From positions 124,001 to 188,000 of the forward strand of contig NZ_JANUCQ010000001.1 of the NCBI RefSeq assembly GCF_024807035.1: 64,000 bases of DNA, read 5' to 3'. The first letter of the stretch is position 1, and each line of letters begins with the position of its first letter. The DNA comes from Methanococcus voltae PS (GTDB lineage: Archaea; AGJL01; Methanococci; Methanococcales; Methanococcaceae). The notes under the pieces were generated by a model, which made no database searches, was not told the DNA's origin, and saw nothing but the letters and a program-made list of their open reading frames with translations. Positions 18,577 to 28,494 of this stretch are shown here, piece after piece. Made by a program: the position numbers and the translations under genes.

Positions 18577-18792
18577 ATGGATTTAGATGTTAGTGGAACA
18601 GTATGCCCAATGCCAGTTTTAAAAACTAAAAAAGCATTAGACACAATGAGTTCAGGGGAAGAATTAACCGTAACAGGAGATTATAAACCTGCTTTACAAA
18701 ACATAGTAAGATTTGTAGAAGAAAAAGGACACAAAGTAATTTCAGCAGACGGAAATGCTGACGGTTTTAAAGTAGTTATTTTAAAAAATTAA
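18577..18792 (+). CDS. TusA-like sulfur carrier protein
   Basis: A 71-aa TusA/SirA/YeeD protein with the persulfide cysteine C10 in the hallmark CPMPVLKTKKAL. It shuttles sulfane sulfur between a donor and acceptors such as tRNA thiolation or cofactor enzymes. GGTGATAAA-ATG is an ideal start. The DsrE-like gene begins 19 bp after its stop, forming a sulfur-relay pair. Confidence 0.88.
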   Translation: MDLDVSGTVCPMPVLKTKKALDTMSSGEELTVTGDYKPALQNIVRFVEEKGHKVISADGNADGFKVVILKN

Positions 18793-18811
18793 TTAGATAA
18801 GAGGTATCCTT

Positions 18812-19153
18812 ATGAAATTTGCTGTAATTATCACAACTGCACCGTATGGTCAAGAAAGAGCATATTCTGCATTAAGATTTGCTCTCACATCACTTGTAGA
18901 AGGAATTGACGTAAACATATTTTTATTAGAAGATGCGGTTTATGTTGCAAAAGATACTCAAAACCCGGTAGATGTTCCAAATTATTTAGAACTTTTAAAA
19001 GGTGCAATTGACGCAGGAGCTGTAGTTAAGGCTTGTGGACCTTGTGCAAGAGCAAGAGGTCTTTCAGAAGATTTAATAGAAGGCGTTCAATTAGCTACAA
19101 TGCATGATTTGGTAGATTTCGTTAAAGATTCTGATAGAACAATTACCTTTTAA
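18812..19153 (+). CDS. DsrE/TusD-family sulfur relay protein
   Basis: A 113-aa DsrE-family protein: a Rossmann-like start (KFAVIITTAPYGQERAYSALRFA) and a cysteine pair C75/C78 in ACGPCARARG, where the family carries persulfide. It probably exchanges sulfur with the TusA-like partner encoded just upstream. It begins with ATG behind GAGGTATCCTT. Confidence 0.85.
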   Translation: MKFAVIITTAPYGQERAYSALRFALTSLVEGIDVNIFLLEDAVYVAKDTQNPVDVPNYLELLKGAIDAGAVVKACGPCARARGLSEDLIEGVQLATMHDLVDFVKDSDRTITF

Positions 19154-19252
19154 TTTATATATTTTAAATCATTTTTTTAATTTTAAATCATATAATTTGA
19201 TTAGTTATTCTTATTTAGTTTTATATTGGTTTACGTTACTTTTTATTTTTAG

Positions 19253-19314
19253 ATTTTTTATATCCAAATATTATATCTATCGATATGTTTATACTCAATT
19301 TTTTATATCCAAAT
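19253..19314. repeat. Perfect 17-bp direct repeat upstream of taw3
   Basis: ATTTTTTATATCCAAAT occurs at 19253-19269 and again at 19298-19314, 45 bp apart. Each copy contains a TTTATA box A-like core, so the pair could be a duplicated promoter or a binding site for a regulator of taw3. Confidence 0.8.
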
Positions 19315-19376
19315 GTGCATATTCATATCTAAAATAAGAATATGTTATAATTATAAATTATTTAATTTGGTGAATT

Positions 19377-19964
19377 ATGTTTTTAGAATCTAAATACAAT
19401 ACTTTAAAAAAATTACAATATGCAGTAGATAATAATTTAGTTGATAAAGAAATAATGTACTTTGTAGACCGTATAAATGAAGAAGACGACTATTATACAA
19501 CTAGTAGTTGTATAGGACGTTGTGGAATTATGGAATTTCCAAAAAACGTAAATACAAAGATTTATTCACGTTGGTTAGGAAAATGGCACCATTATGCAAC
19601 ATCCGAAGAAATGATGGAGGCTTTAAGGGGTGCATCAGATAATTATGATAGACTTTATTTCGTTTTAAACTCTCCAATTATGCACATAGCTTGTAAGGAT
19701 GCAGTTTCTGCCAAAAAACTTTTGGAAATAGCTTACCATAATGGTTTAAAGGCATCTTCTGTAAAATCCTTGTCTGAAAAACGATATATTGTGGAATTTT
19801 TAACCACAATGAGATTAGATGCTCCAATTGGCTATAATGGAAAATTGGTTGTAGATAACGATTATTTAAATATTTTATTAGACGAAGGAAATTTAAAACT
19901 TATGAAAGCAAGAGATATGTTGCATAAGGTTTATTTAAAATTTGATGAAGAATTTAACCTTTAA
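19377..19964 (+). CDS. taw3: tRNA(Phe) wybutosine methyltransferase Taw3/TYW3
   Basis: A 195-aa protein of the TYW3 family: SSCIGRCGI (residues 43-51), the SRWLGKWHHYAT segment, and NSPIMHIACKDA with GLKASSVKSLSEKRYIVEF. TYW3 N-methylates the tricyclic guanosine at tRNA-Phe position 37 in wyosine synthesis. Trm5, which makes the m1G37 precursor, is encoded at 51.7 kb. The start ATG follows GGTGAATT. Confidence 0.9.
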   Translation: MFLESKYNTLKKLQYAVDNNLVDKEIMYFVDRINEEDDYYTTSSCIGRCGIMEFPKNVNTKIYSRWLGKWHHYATSEEMMEALRGASDNYDRLYFVLNSPIMHIACKDAVSAKKLLEIAYHNGLKASSVKSLSEKRYIVEFLTTMRLDAPIGYNGKLVVDNDYLNILLDEGNLKLMKARDMLHKVYLKFDEEFNL

Positions 19965-20028
19965 ATTTAAAATTTTAAATTTATTCGTTATGTATTCACA
20001 TTACTACTTACGAAGTAATTATTAAAAT

Positions 20029-20058
20029 AATTAAAAACAATTAAAAACAATTAAAAAG
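20029..20058. repeat. Three-copy 10-bp tandem repeat upstream of the marker-5 gene
   Basis: AATTAAAAAC twice and AATTAAAAAG once, head to tail, about 100 bp before the marker-5 start. Its composition is simple, so it is weaker evidence than the other arrays. Confidence 0.7.
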
Positions 20059-20160
20059 TATATTATAAGTTAATGTAGATATAAAATAAATGATAATTAC
20101 AATGATTATATATTATTAGAATTGAATTTCAATAAATATTAAGTTTAAAATGGTGAGAGT

Positions 20161-20604
20161 TTGAAAGTATTTATTTATCCTACAAATAGCCTTATCTTAG
20201 CAGATTTAGTGGAAAGATTTGGGCACAAACCATTAATGATTAACAATGCAATTGGTGAAAAGGTAAGGAATGCAGAAATTGACCATCCACCAATGAATAT
20301 TACTGACGAGGACCCAAAAAAAGGTTTAAAATATGCAGCTATCGAAGTTCCATCTGGCGTTAGGGGTAGGATGTCAATGATTGGACCACTTATCGATGAA
20401 GCAGAAGCAGCAATCATAATGAACAAAGCACCAATGGGTTTTGGTTGTGTTGGTTGCGAAAGAACAAACGAATTAACAAAATACCTTGTTAGAAGGTCTG
20501 AAGTACCAATATTAAATTTAGAATATCCGGAATCTGAAGAGGATGCAAAAGTAATCGTTAAAAAAATAGCTTTATTCTTGGAAGATTTAGGGGATAAAAG
20601 ATAA
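20161..20604 (+). CDS. Methanogenesis marker protein 5
   Basis: A 147-aa protein beginning MKVFIYPTNSLILADLVERFGH with GVRGRMSMIGPLIDEAEAA and a CVGCERTNE Cys pair (C98, C101). It matches the small family found only in methanogens and named marker 5; its function is unknown. A TTG start is used, four bases after GGTGAG. It is followed 76 bp later by an AlkD-like gene behind its own poly-G ribosome site. Confidence 0.75.
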   Translation: MKVFIYPTNSLILADLVERFGHKPLMINNAIGEKVRNAEIDHPPMNITDEDPKKGLKYAAIEVPSGVRGRMSMIGPLIDEAEAAIIMNKAPMGFGCVGCERTNELTKYLVRRSEVPILNLEYPESEEDAKVIVKKIALFLEDLGDKR

Positions 20605-20680
20605 AACAATATAATTTAAAAATAATTTAATACCATTACTTTTTACATATTTTTTTAAATTTTTTTATGGGGGGGGAAAT

Positions 20681-21457
20681 ATGAAAGATGAATTTATAAA
20701 AGAATGGACTATCGATTTAAAAAATGAAATAATGGCAAATTCTTGCGAAGAACGTAAAAAAGCTACAGAAAGATTTTTTAAATTAGAAAAAATAACTGGT
20801 GCAAGGGCTCCAATTCTAAGAAAAATTTCTAAAACATACTATCGTAATTTAGAGAAATTTTTAAAGAATTACTATACAGAATTACATGAATATAAAAATA
20901 AAGATGAAATTAACCATTTTATAAAAAATGACATATACAACACATGTAATAATCTTTTTGAAGAGAATTTTTACGAGTACAACTATTTATCATTAATAAT
21001 GTTACATAGTGCTAAAAAATACTATGAAAAAGAAGATTTTGAATTTTTTTCAAAAGTATTATCTAGTTATGTAAAAAATTGGGCATCTTGTGATGAATTT
21101 TCATTACACGCATTTTATGAGTTAACAAATAAATATCCAGAGTTATTGGATGAGGTATTCAAACTTACAACTTCTGAAAATCGATGGGTGCAAAGGTCAA
21201 GTGCAGTTACTTTAATATATCACATAAAGAGAAATGACGTCAGAGAAAGAGTCTTTAAAACTGCAGATATTTTAATTTTACAGCGTGACGTTATGGTGGA
21301 AAAAGGCATAGGGTGGCTTTTAAAAGTTACTGCAAATAATTATCAAGAAGATGTTTACAATTATGTCTTAAACAATAAAGATAAGATGACTCGAACTACC
21401 TTAAGATACGCAATTGAAAAAATGCCTCAGGAGTTAAGAAAAGAAGCAATGAGTTAA
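20681..21457 (+). CDS. DNA alkylation repair protein, AlkD-like HEAT-repeat glycosylase
   Basis: A 258-aa all-helical protein with the AlkD family segments VKNWASCDEFSLHAF (about 128-142), RWVQRSSAVTLIYHIKRN and VMVEKGIGWLLK. AlkD-type enzymes excise bulky or positively charged alkyl bases using HEAT-like repeats; an Asp and aromatic residues in WASCDEF are at the expected active site. ATG follows a run of eight G residues, an unusually strong purine tract for this A+T-rich DNA. Confidence 0.85.
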   Translation: MKDEFIKEWTIDLKNEIMANSCEERKKATERFFKLEKITGARAPILRKISKTYYRNLEKFLKNYYTELHEYKNKDEINHFIKNDIYNTCNNLFEENFYEYNYLSLIMLHSAKKYYEKEDFEFFSKVLSSYVKNWASCDEFSLHAFYELTNKYPELLDEVFKLTTSENRWVQRSSAVTLIYHIKRNDVRERVFKTADILILQRDVMVEKGIGWLLKVTANNYQEDVYNYVLNNKDKMTRTTLRYAIEKMPQELRKEAMS

Positions 21458-21672
21458 AACCATTAATTTATTATTTCTATTATTTTTACATCATATTTTT
21501 TAAATAATTTTTAATATTTTATTATTTTTTATATCTAATTTTAATTTTTCAATACATTTTAAGGTAAGCTTTATATCCTATTATTTAATACTATATACTG
21601 AATTAACTATGTATACAATTACGAAATTATACATTTATCTACTATCAATTACAAATTCTTAAAAGTGAAATT

Positions 21673-22887
21673 ATGATACAAAAATGCAGAGAATGTGGAA
21701 AAGAATACGACGTTGACGAAATTATTTACAACTGTGAATGTGGCGGTCTTTTAGAGATTAAATACGACCTCGGAAAAATTAAAAGCGAAGTTTCAAAGGA
21801 AAAATTAAGAGAAAGAAGAAGTGGAGTTTGGAGATACTTAGAATACTTGCCAGTTAAAGATACCAACAAAATAGTTAGCCTTTGGGAAGGTGGAACTCCA
21901 TTATACAAATGTGATAACTTAGCTAAAAAATTAGGCTTAAAAGAACTTTACGTTAAGAACGAAGGTGCAAACCCAACCGGTAGCTTCAAAGATAGAGGAA
22001 TGACTGTGGGAGTAACAAGAGCGAACGAATTAGGTGCTCCTGTAGTTGGTTGTGCTTCAACAGGTAACACTTCAGCATCATTGGCAGCTTACTCAGCAAG
22101 GTCTGGAAAAAAATGTATTGTTTTATTACCTGGCGGTAAAGTAGCACTCGGTAAATTAGCTCAAGCAATGTTTTACGGTGCAAAAGTTGTCCAAATCAAC
22201 GGTAACTTTGACCAAGCATTAGTTATGATTAAAAACTTAGCTCTTGAAAATAAACTTTACTTACTCAACTCAGTAAATCCATTCAGATTGGAAGGTCAAA
22301 AAACAATTGGTTTCGAAATCTGCGACCAATTAGATTTTGAAGCTCCAAGCGCTGTTATTTTACCAGTGGGTAATGCAGGAAACATAAGTGCAATATGGAA
22401 AGGTTTCAAAGAATTTAAAGAAACAGAATTAATCGATAGCTTACCTATGATGATTGGTATCCAGGCAGAAGGTGCCCAACCAATAGTTAAAGCATACAAA
22501 GCTCAAAAGGATAACATCACACCTGAAGAAAGCCCTGAAACAATTGCAACAGCAATAAGAATCGGAAACCCTGTAAACGCTGTAAAAGCTCTCGAAGCTA
22601 TCAACCAATCAAACGGTTTAGCTGAATTCGTAACTGACGAAGAAATAACAGCGGCTCAAAAGTTATTAGCTCAAACGGAAGGTATTTTCGTAGAACCAGC
22701 ATCTGCATCATCAATCGCAGGTTTAATAAAATTGTTAGACATGGGAGCAGTTGATAAAGATGGTAAAATTGTATGTATTACCACAGGAAACGGTTTAAAA
22801 GACCCTGACGCAGCAATTAAAGCAAGTATCTTACCATCTGAAATTGAATGTGACATGGAAGTCTTAAGAAAAGTAATTGAAGAATAA
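21673..22887 (+). CDS. thrC: Threonine synthase
   Basis: A 404-aa PLP enzyme. An N-terminal zinc ribbon (C5, C8, C21, C23) precedes the PLP lysine K106 in NPTGSFKDRG; the phosphate-binding glycine loop is PVGNAGNISA. It converts O-phosphohomoserine to threonine. The start ATG follows AAGTGAAATT. Codon use is biased as in strongly expressed genes. It is monocistronic, with T-rich DNA after the stop. Confidence 0.95.
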   Translation: MIQKCRECGKEYDVDEIIYNCECGGLLEIKYDLGKIKSEVSKEKLRERRSGVWRYLEYLPVKDTNKIVSLWEGGTPLYKCDNLAKKLGLKELYVKNEGANPTGSFKDRGMTVGVTRANELGAPVVGCASTGNTSASLAAYSARSGKKCIVLLPGGKVALGKLAQAMFYGAKVVQINGNFDQALVMIKNLALENKLYLLNSVNPFRLEGQKTIGFEICDQLDFEAPSAVILPVGNAGNISAIWKGFKEFKETELIDSLPMMIGIQAEGAQPIVKAYKAQKDNITPEESPETIATAIRIGNPVNAVKALEAINQSNGLAEFVTDEEITAAQKLLAQTEGIFVEPASASSIAGLIKLLDMGAVDKDGKIVCITTGNGLKDPDAAIKASILPSEIECDMEVLRKVIEE

Positions 22888-23048
22888 TCAAATAAATACC
22901 TAAATAATTTTAATTTTTTTAAATAACATTGATTTGTTTTTATTTTATTTTTTAAAGCTAATTATTATAATTATAACGTATAATTCATAATAAAATACGC
23001 TATATTATATACAAATTAACAAATATTACGTTAAAAATAATCGGGTGA

Positions 23049-24074
<1,026 letters not shown>

Positions 24075-24705
24075 AGTTTTTAAATAAAATAAAACAAAAT
24101 ATCAATAGAAATTATAACTTTTTTTAAATTTTTTAAAATAGAAATTAACTTTGAATGATTTTAACTAAAATCAAAATTTAAAACATTAAAAGAATTTAGT
24201 AAATTCAAGTAATTTAAAAAATATCTAACGGTTAATAAAAATATATGATAATATTTTTATTAAATAAGATTTAAGCTTATATAAATCGTTCATGCTAACT
24301 TGGTAAATATAACGGTGTTTTATCAAGTATTAACATATAACATAATCCATATATTTTAAAATATCAACTAAATGAATTCAAATTATTAAATACTGGTATT
24401 TAATAGGGTGACCTTAATTAAGTGGTTATGTGCAACTAATGCACATTACATTATAGTACCTACGTAATATATATAGCTTACGATTTAACATTGAGGTAAT
24501 TAGTATATTATTTAGAATCCAAAAAATGGGTTAAATTCTTAAAAAAACTGAAATTTGAGCTAATAAAAATAATAAATAGGTATCAAATTATTAAATATCT
24601 AATAGTGAAAAAATAAAAATAGTAATTATAAAAATAAAAAATATTAAAAATAATTTGGTTATTTTAATTTATATTTAAAATACAATATTTATCTAAAATA
24701 TGGTC
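24075..24705. other. Large convergent gap between dys and hypF with possible small RNA
   Basis: At 631 bp this is the longest gap in the window and, lying between convergent genes, needs no promoter for either. It contains a box A-like CTTATATAAA (24276-24285), then a 10-bp hairpin ACTTGGTAAA 24298-24307 with TTTATCAAGT 24319-24328 (one G-T pair), and a second hairpin ATGTGC 24428-24433 with GCACAT 24441-24446. This could be an sRNA gene of about 150 nt; no ORF is convincing. By composition, single hairpins of this size arise often by chance. Confidence 0.3.
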
Positions 24706-27117
24706 TTATAATTCATTTTTTAAAATATATCCCAAAGCTTGACCAAAAGCAATTCCACCATCGCCATTGGGTACATTTTTATGTAAAAGTACCTTAAATC
24801 CTTTATTTTTTAACTTAGTTACAATGTGCTCTGTTATTATTTTATTGTATGTAACACCACCTGTGAGTCCAATGGTCTTAATATTTAGGTTTTCGGCACA
24901 TTTTATGCTAATGCCTACTAAACAATGTGATAAAGTCAAATGAGCATAGTAGGCTATTCCATTTTTACTAAAAGCTACATTTTGTAGCATTTCATAACAA
25001 TCATATACTATTTGTGTGGTATTAATTATATTATTCTCATAATCTATGTATTTTGAATAATCCTTATTTTCAACAAGTTCTAAAATTTGTTTTTTTTCGC
25101 TAATACTACAATTATTTGCAAAGGCTTCTAATCGTATAGATGGTTCTCCATCATAAGTCTTTTTAAAGCAAATCGATAATAAAGAAGCTATACTATCTAA
25201 AAATCTACCTGTAGATGTAGTAATTGAAGTATTTAAGCCACTTTTTATTTGCATTTTAATTAATTTCAATTCTTTTTCAGTTAATTCTGGGTATTCTCCA
25301 ATATATCCTTTTATAAATTCGAAAGATTTTTCAAGTCCTATTTTTTTACTAAGTATCGAGAATAGCATTCTAATAGGATATTTGGTAGATAAATCACCAC
25401 CTAATTGCAATTGTTCTTCTAAATGACCGACACGATGTATATCATACTTTTCATCACAATAAAGTAGCTCACCGCCCCAAATATTACCATCTTTTCCATA
25501 TCCGAGTCCATCAAGTGCAATAGTTATATTTGGTTCGAAAAATTCATTATCACCCATTAAAGAGTAAACATGAGCTTCATGATGTTGTACATCATATAAT
25601 TTTGTACCATATTCTTTTGATAGTTCATTAGCGAATTTTTTGGAGTTAAATTGAGGATGCAAATCGCAAACAATCATATCTAATTTATTGGTATTTGTTA
25701 ACCTTAAAATATTATGCACAGCATCCTTTAGATAGTTATAAGTTTCGTATTTGGATGTATTTCCAATATATTGGGTCATATAAAACTTATTTCCTTTTGA
25801 TAAGCAAGCTACTGAATTTAATTCTGCTCCAACGGATAATATATTTTTTGATAGTATATTATTATTCTTATTATTATTCTTATTATTTAAAAGCCCATTT
25901 TTTGAAAAATCTATTTCTATAGGTTCGGGAGCATAACCTCTCGAACGTCTTAACAGCATCATTCTACCGGAAATTTGTTTTAAAACGCTATCATCACATC
26001 GATTTACAATATCTCGGTCGTGTAGTAAGAAATAATCTGCAATGTTTTTTAAGCTTTCGATAATTTTGTCATTGGTAATTGCCATGGGTAAGCCAGGTAG
26101 ATTTGCAGAAGTCATGACATATGAAGTGCATTTATCAAATAACAAATAATGTAAGCCGGAATAAGGTAACATAACCCCCAGAGTATCCAAATTAGATATA
26201 TTTTTTGATATATGTTTTCCATACTCATTTTCTTTCTTTTTTAAAGCTACTATTGGCTTCCGATATGAATTTAAGGCATTATCTTCCAATTCGGTAGGTT
26301 CTGAAAATAATTTGTACTTATCTTCAGTACTCATAATTGCAAAGGCTTGTGTCGGTCTATTAAGTCTTTTTCTAAGTTCTAAAACTGCTTCGTCATTATT
26401 GGCATCACAAACTAAGTGTGTACCCCCTATACCTTTAATTGCAATTATTTTGCCATTTTCTAATAATTCAACAGTTTTTTTAATGGCAGATTCTTTTTCA
26501 AATAATATTTTACCCTTCGAATCTGTTAAAAATACTTTTGGACCACATTTTTCACAGCAATTGGCTTGTGCATGAAATCGTCTATTATTTGGATTTTTAT
26601 ATTCTTCTTGACATTCTTCACATAATGGAAATTTGTCCATAGATGTGTTTTCTCGGTCATAAGGTAACTTTTTTATAACTGTAAACCTTGGACCACAATT
26701 TACACAGGCAATGAATGGATAATTATACCTTAAATCTCCCTTAGCTTTAAGTTCTCTAACGCAATCTTCACATAATCCCACATCTGGAGGTATTGTTCCA
26801 GCTACATCGTTATCCACATTTTGACTTGAATATATCTTAAATTCGTCTTTTAATTCACTTAAATTATTATTTTTTAAATCTTTTAAATCCATATTTTCTA
26901 TTTTTAAGTTATTTATTTTGGATAACACAGGTTTTTCCTCTTTTAAATTTCTTATAAAATTGTCTATGTCGTTTGAATTTCCATTTACAATTATTTCGAC
27001 AAAATTTCCTTTATTTTTAACATATCCTGTTAAATTGTTCTTCTCTGCAATATTGTATACAAAAGGTCTAAATCCAACGCCTTGAACAATCCCGCTTACA
27101 AAAATTTTTTTTAGCAT
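24706..27117 (-). CDS. hypF: Carbamoyltransferase HypF
   Basis: An 803-aa multidomain protein: N-terminal acylphosphatase (VSGIVQGVGFRPF, residues 7-19), paired zinc fingers with CEDC...CVNCGPRF and CEEC...CEKCGP, a YrdC domain (about 215-395) and a C-terminal Kae1-like carbamoyltransferase domain with YDVQHHEAHVYSLMGD. It makes the cyanide ligand precursor for NiFe hydrogenase from carbamoyl phosphate, handing it to HypE. An Asn-rich insertion near residue 410 separates YrdC and Kae1 parts. GTGATAAA precedes the ATG. Confidence 0.95.
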   Translation of the reverse strand: MLKKIFVSGIVQGVGFRPFVYNIAEKNNLTGYVKNKGNFVEIIVNGNSNDIDNFIRNLKEEKPVLSKINNLKIENMDLKDLKNNNLSELKDEFKIYSSQNVDNDVAGTIPPDVGLCEDCVRELKAKGDLRYNYPFIACVNCGPRFTVIKKLPYDRENTSMDKFPLCEECQEEYKNPNNRRFHAQANCCEKCGPKVFLTDSKGKILFEKESAIKKTVELLENGKIIAIKGIGGTHLVCDANNDEAVLELRKRLNRPTQAFAIMSTEDKYKLFSEPTELEDNALNSYRKPIVALKKKENEYGKHISKNISNLDTLGVMLPYSGLHYLLFDKCTSYVMTSANLPGLPMAITNDKIIESLKNIADYFLLHDRDIVNRCDDSVLKQISGRMMLLRRSRGYAPEPIEIDFSKNGLLNNKNNNKNNNILSKNILSVGAELNSVACLSKGNKFYMTQYIGNTSKYETYNYLKDAVHNILRLTNTNKLDMIVCDLHPQFNSKKFANELSKEYGTKLYDVQHHEAHVYSLMGDNEFFEPNITIALDGLGYGKDGNIWGGELLYCDEKYDIHRVGHLEEQLQLGGDLSTKYPIRMLFSILSKKIGLEKSFEFIKGYIGEYPELTEKELKLIKMQIKSGLNTSITTSTGRFLDSIASLLSICFKKTYDGEPSIRLEAFANNCSISEKKQILELVENKDYSKYIDYENNIINTTQIVYDCYEMLQNVAFSKNGIAYYAHLTLSHCLVGISIKCAENLNIKTIGLTGGVTYNKIITEHIVTKLKNKGFKVLLHKNVPNGDGGIAFGQALGYILKNEL

Positions 27118-27392
27118 TTTATCACTTAATCAAATAAAACAATACATGGTACATTTATAAATTAGTTAAAGTTCAATATATATCTTGATATAATTTTATT
27201 AATTACTTTTCAATTAGTTTAAATACATCTATAAATTTAAATTATTAAATTATTAAATTATTAACTTTAAAAAAAGGCTTATATATTCATTTTAGATTAT
27301 AATCTAAAATTGTAATAATAATTGCAAAAATAAGTTTAAAATAGAAAAATAAATTAATTATAATTATTTATTAGCTATTTATTAGTTATTTA

Positions 27393-28265
27393 TTAATACT
27401 TTTTATTTAAATATCTTCTGTATAAACATTTTGGATAGTCAGTACACCCCAAAAATTCTCCTTTTTTGGTTTTAATGGTTCTTAAAGCACTTCCACACCA
27501 TGGGCATACATCATCGCTTCTATTTTTTAATTCATCGGTTAATGTATTTTTATTTTTACACAATCTGTCGCCATTATATCGTATAACTTCATTTTCTACA
27601 TCAACGTAAACTAAGTAGTTTTCGAATAACTTTGCGTTTTCCAAATCAATGATTAATTCATCATTTTTATGGCACAAACCTTTGGTTATTTCAGATTCTG
27701 TTTTTAATGGTAATAACCAAAATCCTTCACCCGAATAATTAAACATCTTGGACATGTATTTAATTCTACCTATTAACCATTCATAGTCTCTATTTGCGAT
27801 ATATTCTGCACTTTCGTCTATGGATTTTAATTCATTTCTGTCTTTAATCCTATCGAGTACATCTTTCACATGAACGTCATTCTTTGAATAGTCTTCAAGT
27901 AATAGATTTTTAAAAGTAGCTATAAATTCTGGTTTGCTAATTTTAACGGCTAATAATAATCCATTGAATCCATTGCCTACGATATATTTTTCTTTTTCTA
28001 TTAATGAATCTTTATCAAATTTTAAATAAACTCTTGCATTTATAAAGTTATTTCCGTTTTCAGATTTTCCTTTTTTAATTATGAAAGAGGTTCTATAGTT
28101 TTGAGTAATTCCATAATAGAAAACTGGCTTTTTACCGTTTTTAATTCCAATCATCGAAACCAAGCATTCTGGAACTTGCCAATCTTGACCAAAGTTATTT
28201 TTATCTAATTCTGTTACGTTAAAGTGTATATTTTTTGTTAATTCCTTGAATAAGTCGTGCCCCAT
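27393..28265 (-). CDS. Uncharacterised protein with C-terminal topoisomerase-type zinc finger
   Basis: A 290-aa protein. Residues about 255-285 form a type IA topoisomerase C4 zinc finger (CPWCGSALRTI...GEFLGCTDYPKC). The first 240 residues carry no motif I recognise; they contain VKISKPEF and YEWLIGRIKYMSKM and look globular, perhaps a nuclease or nucleic-acid-binding domain. The start follows CGGTGAAAAA. It is separated from hypF by 275 bp, so an operon is unlikely. Confidence 0.65.
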   Translation of the reverse strand: MGHDLFKELTKNIHFNVTELDKNNFGQDWQVPECLVSMIGIKNGKKPVFYYGITQNYRTSFIIKKGKSENGNNFINARVYLKFDKDSLIEKEKYIVGNGFNGLLLAVKISKPEFIATFKNLLLEDYSKNDVHVKDVLDRIKDRNELKSIDESAEYIANRDYEWLIGRIKYMSKMFNYSGEGFWLLPLKTESEITKGLCHKNDELIIDLENAKLFENYLVYVDVENEVIRYNGDRLCKNKNTLTDELKNRSDDVCPWCGSALRTIKTKKGEFLGCTDYPKCLYRRYLNKKY

Positions 28266-28494
28266 TTTTTCACCGAGGTATGATTCAAATATATAAAATA
28301 AGTTTTAAATTATTATTAATTTTATATATTCAATCTATATTCTGTTTTGTTGTTTCAATTAAGTCTAATTTAAGTTATTTTTTAAGTTATTTTTTAATGT
28401 TATATAGTACTATTTTATAAGTTAAATTGAGCACTATTTAGATATTTTTTAAATTTTATAGATATTTAATTAAATAGTTGGTTCATTGAAATAT

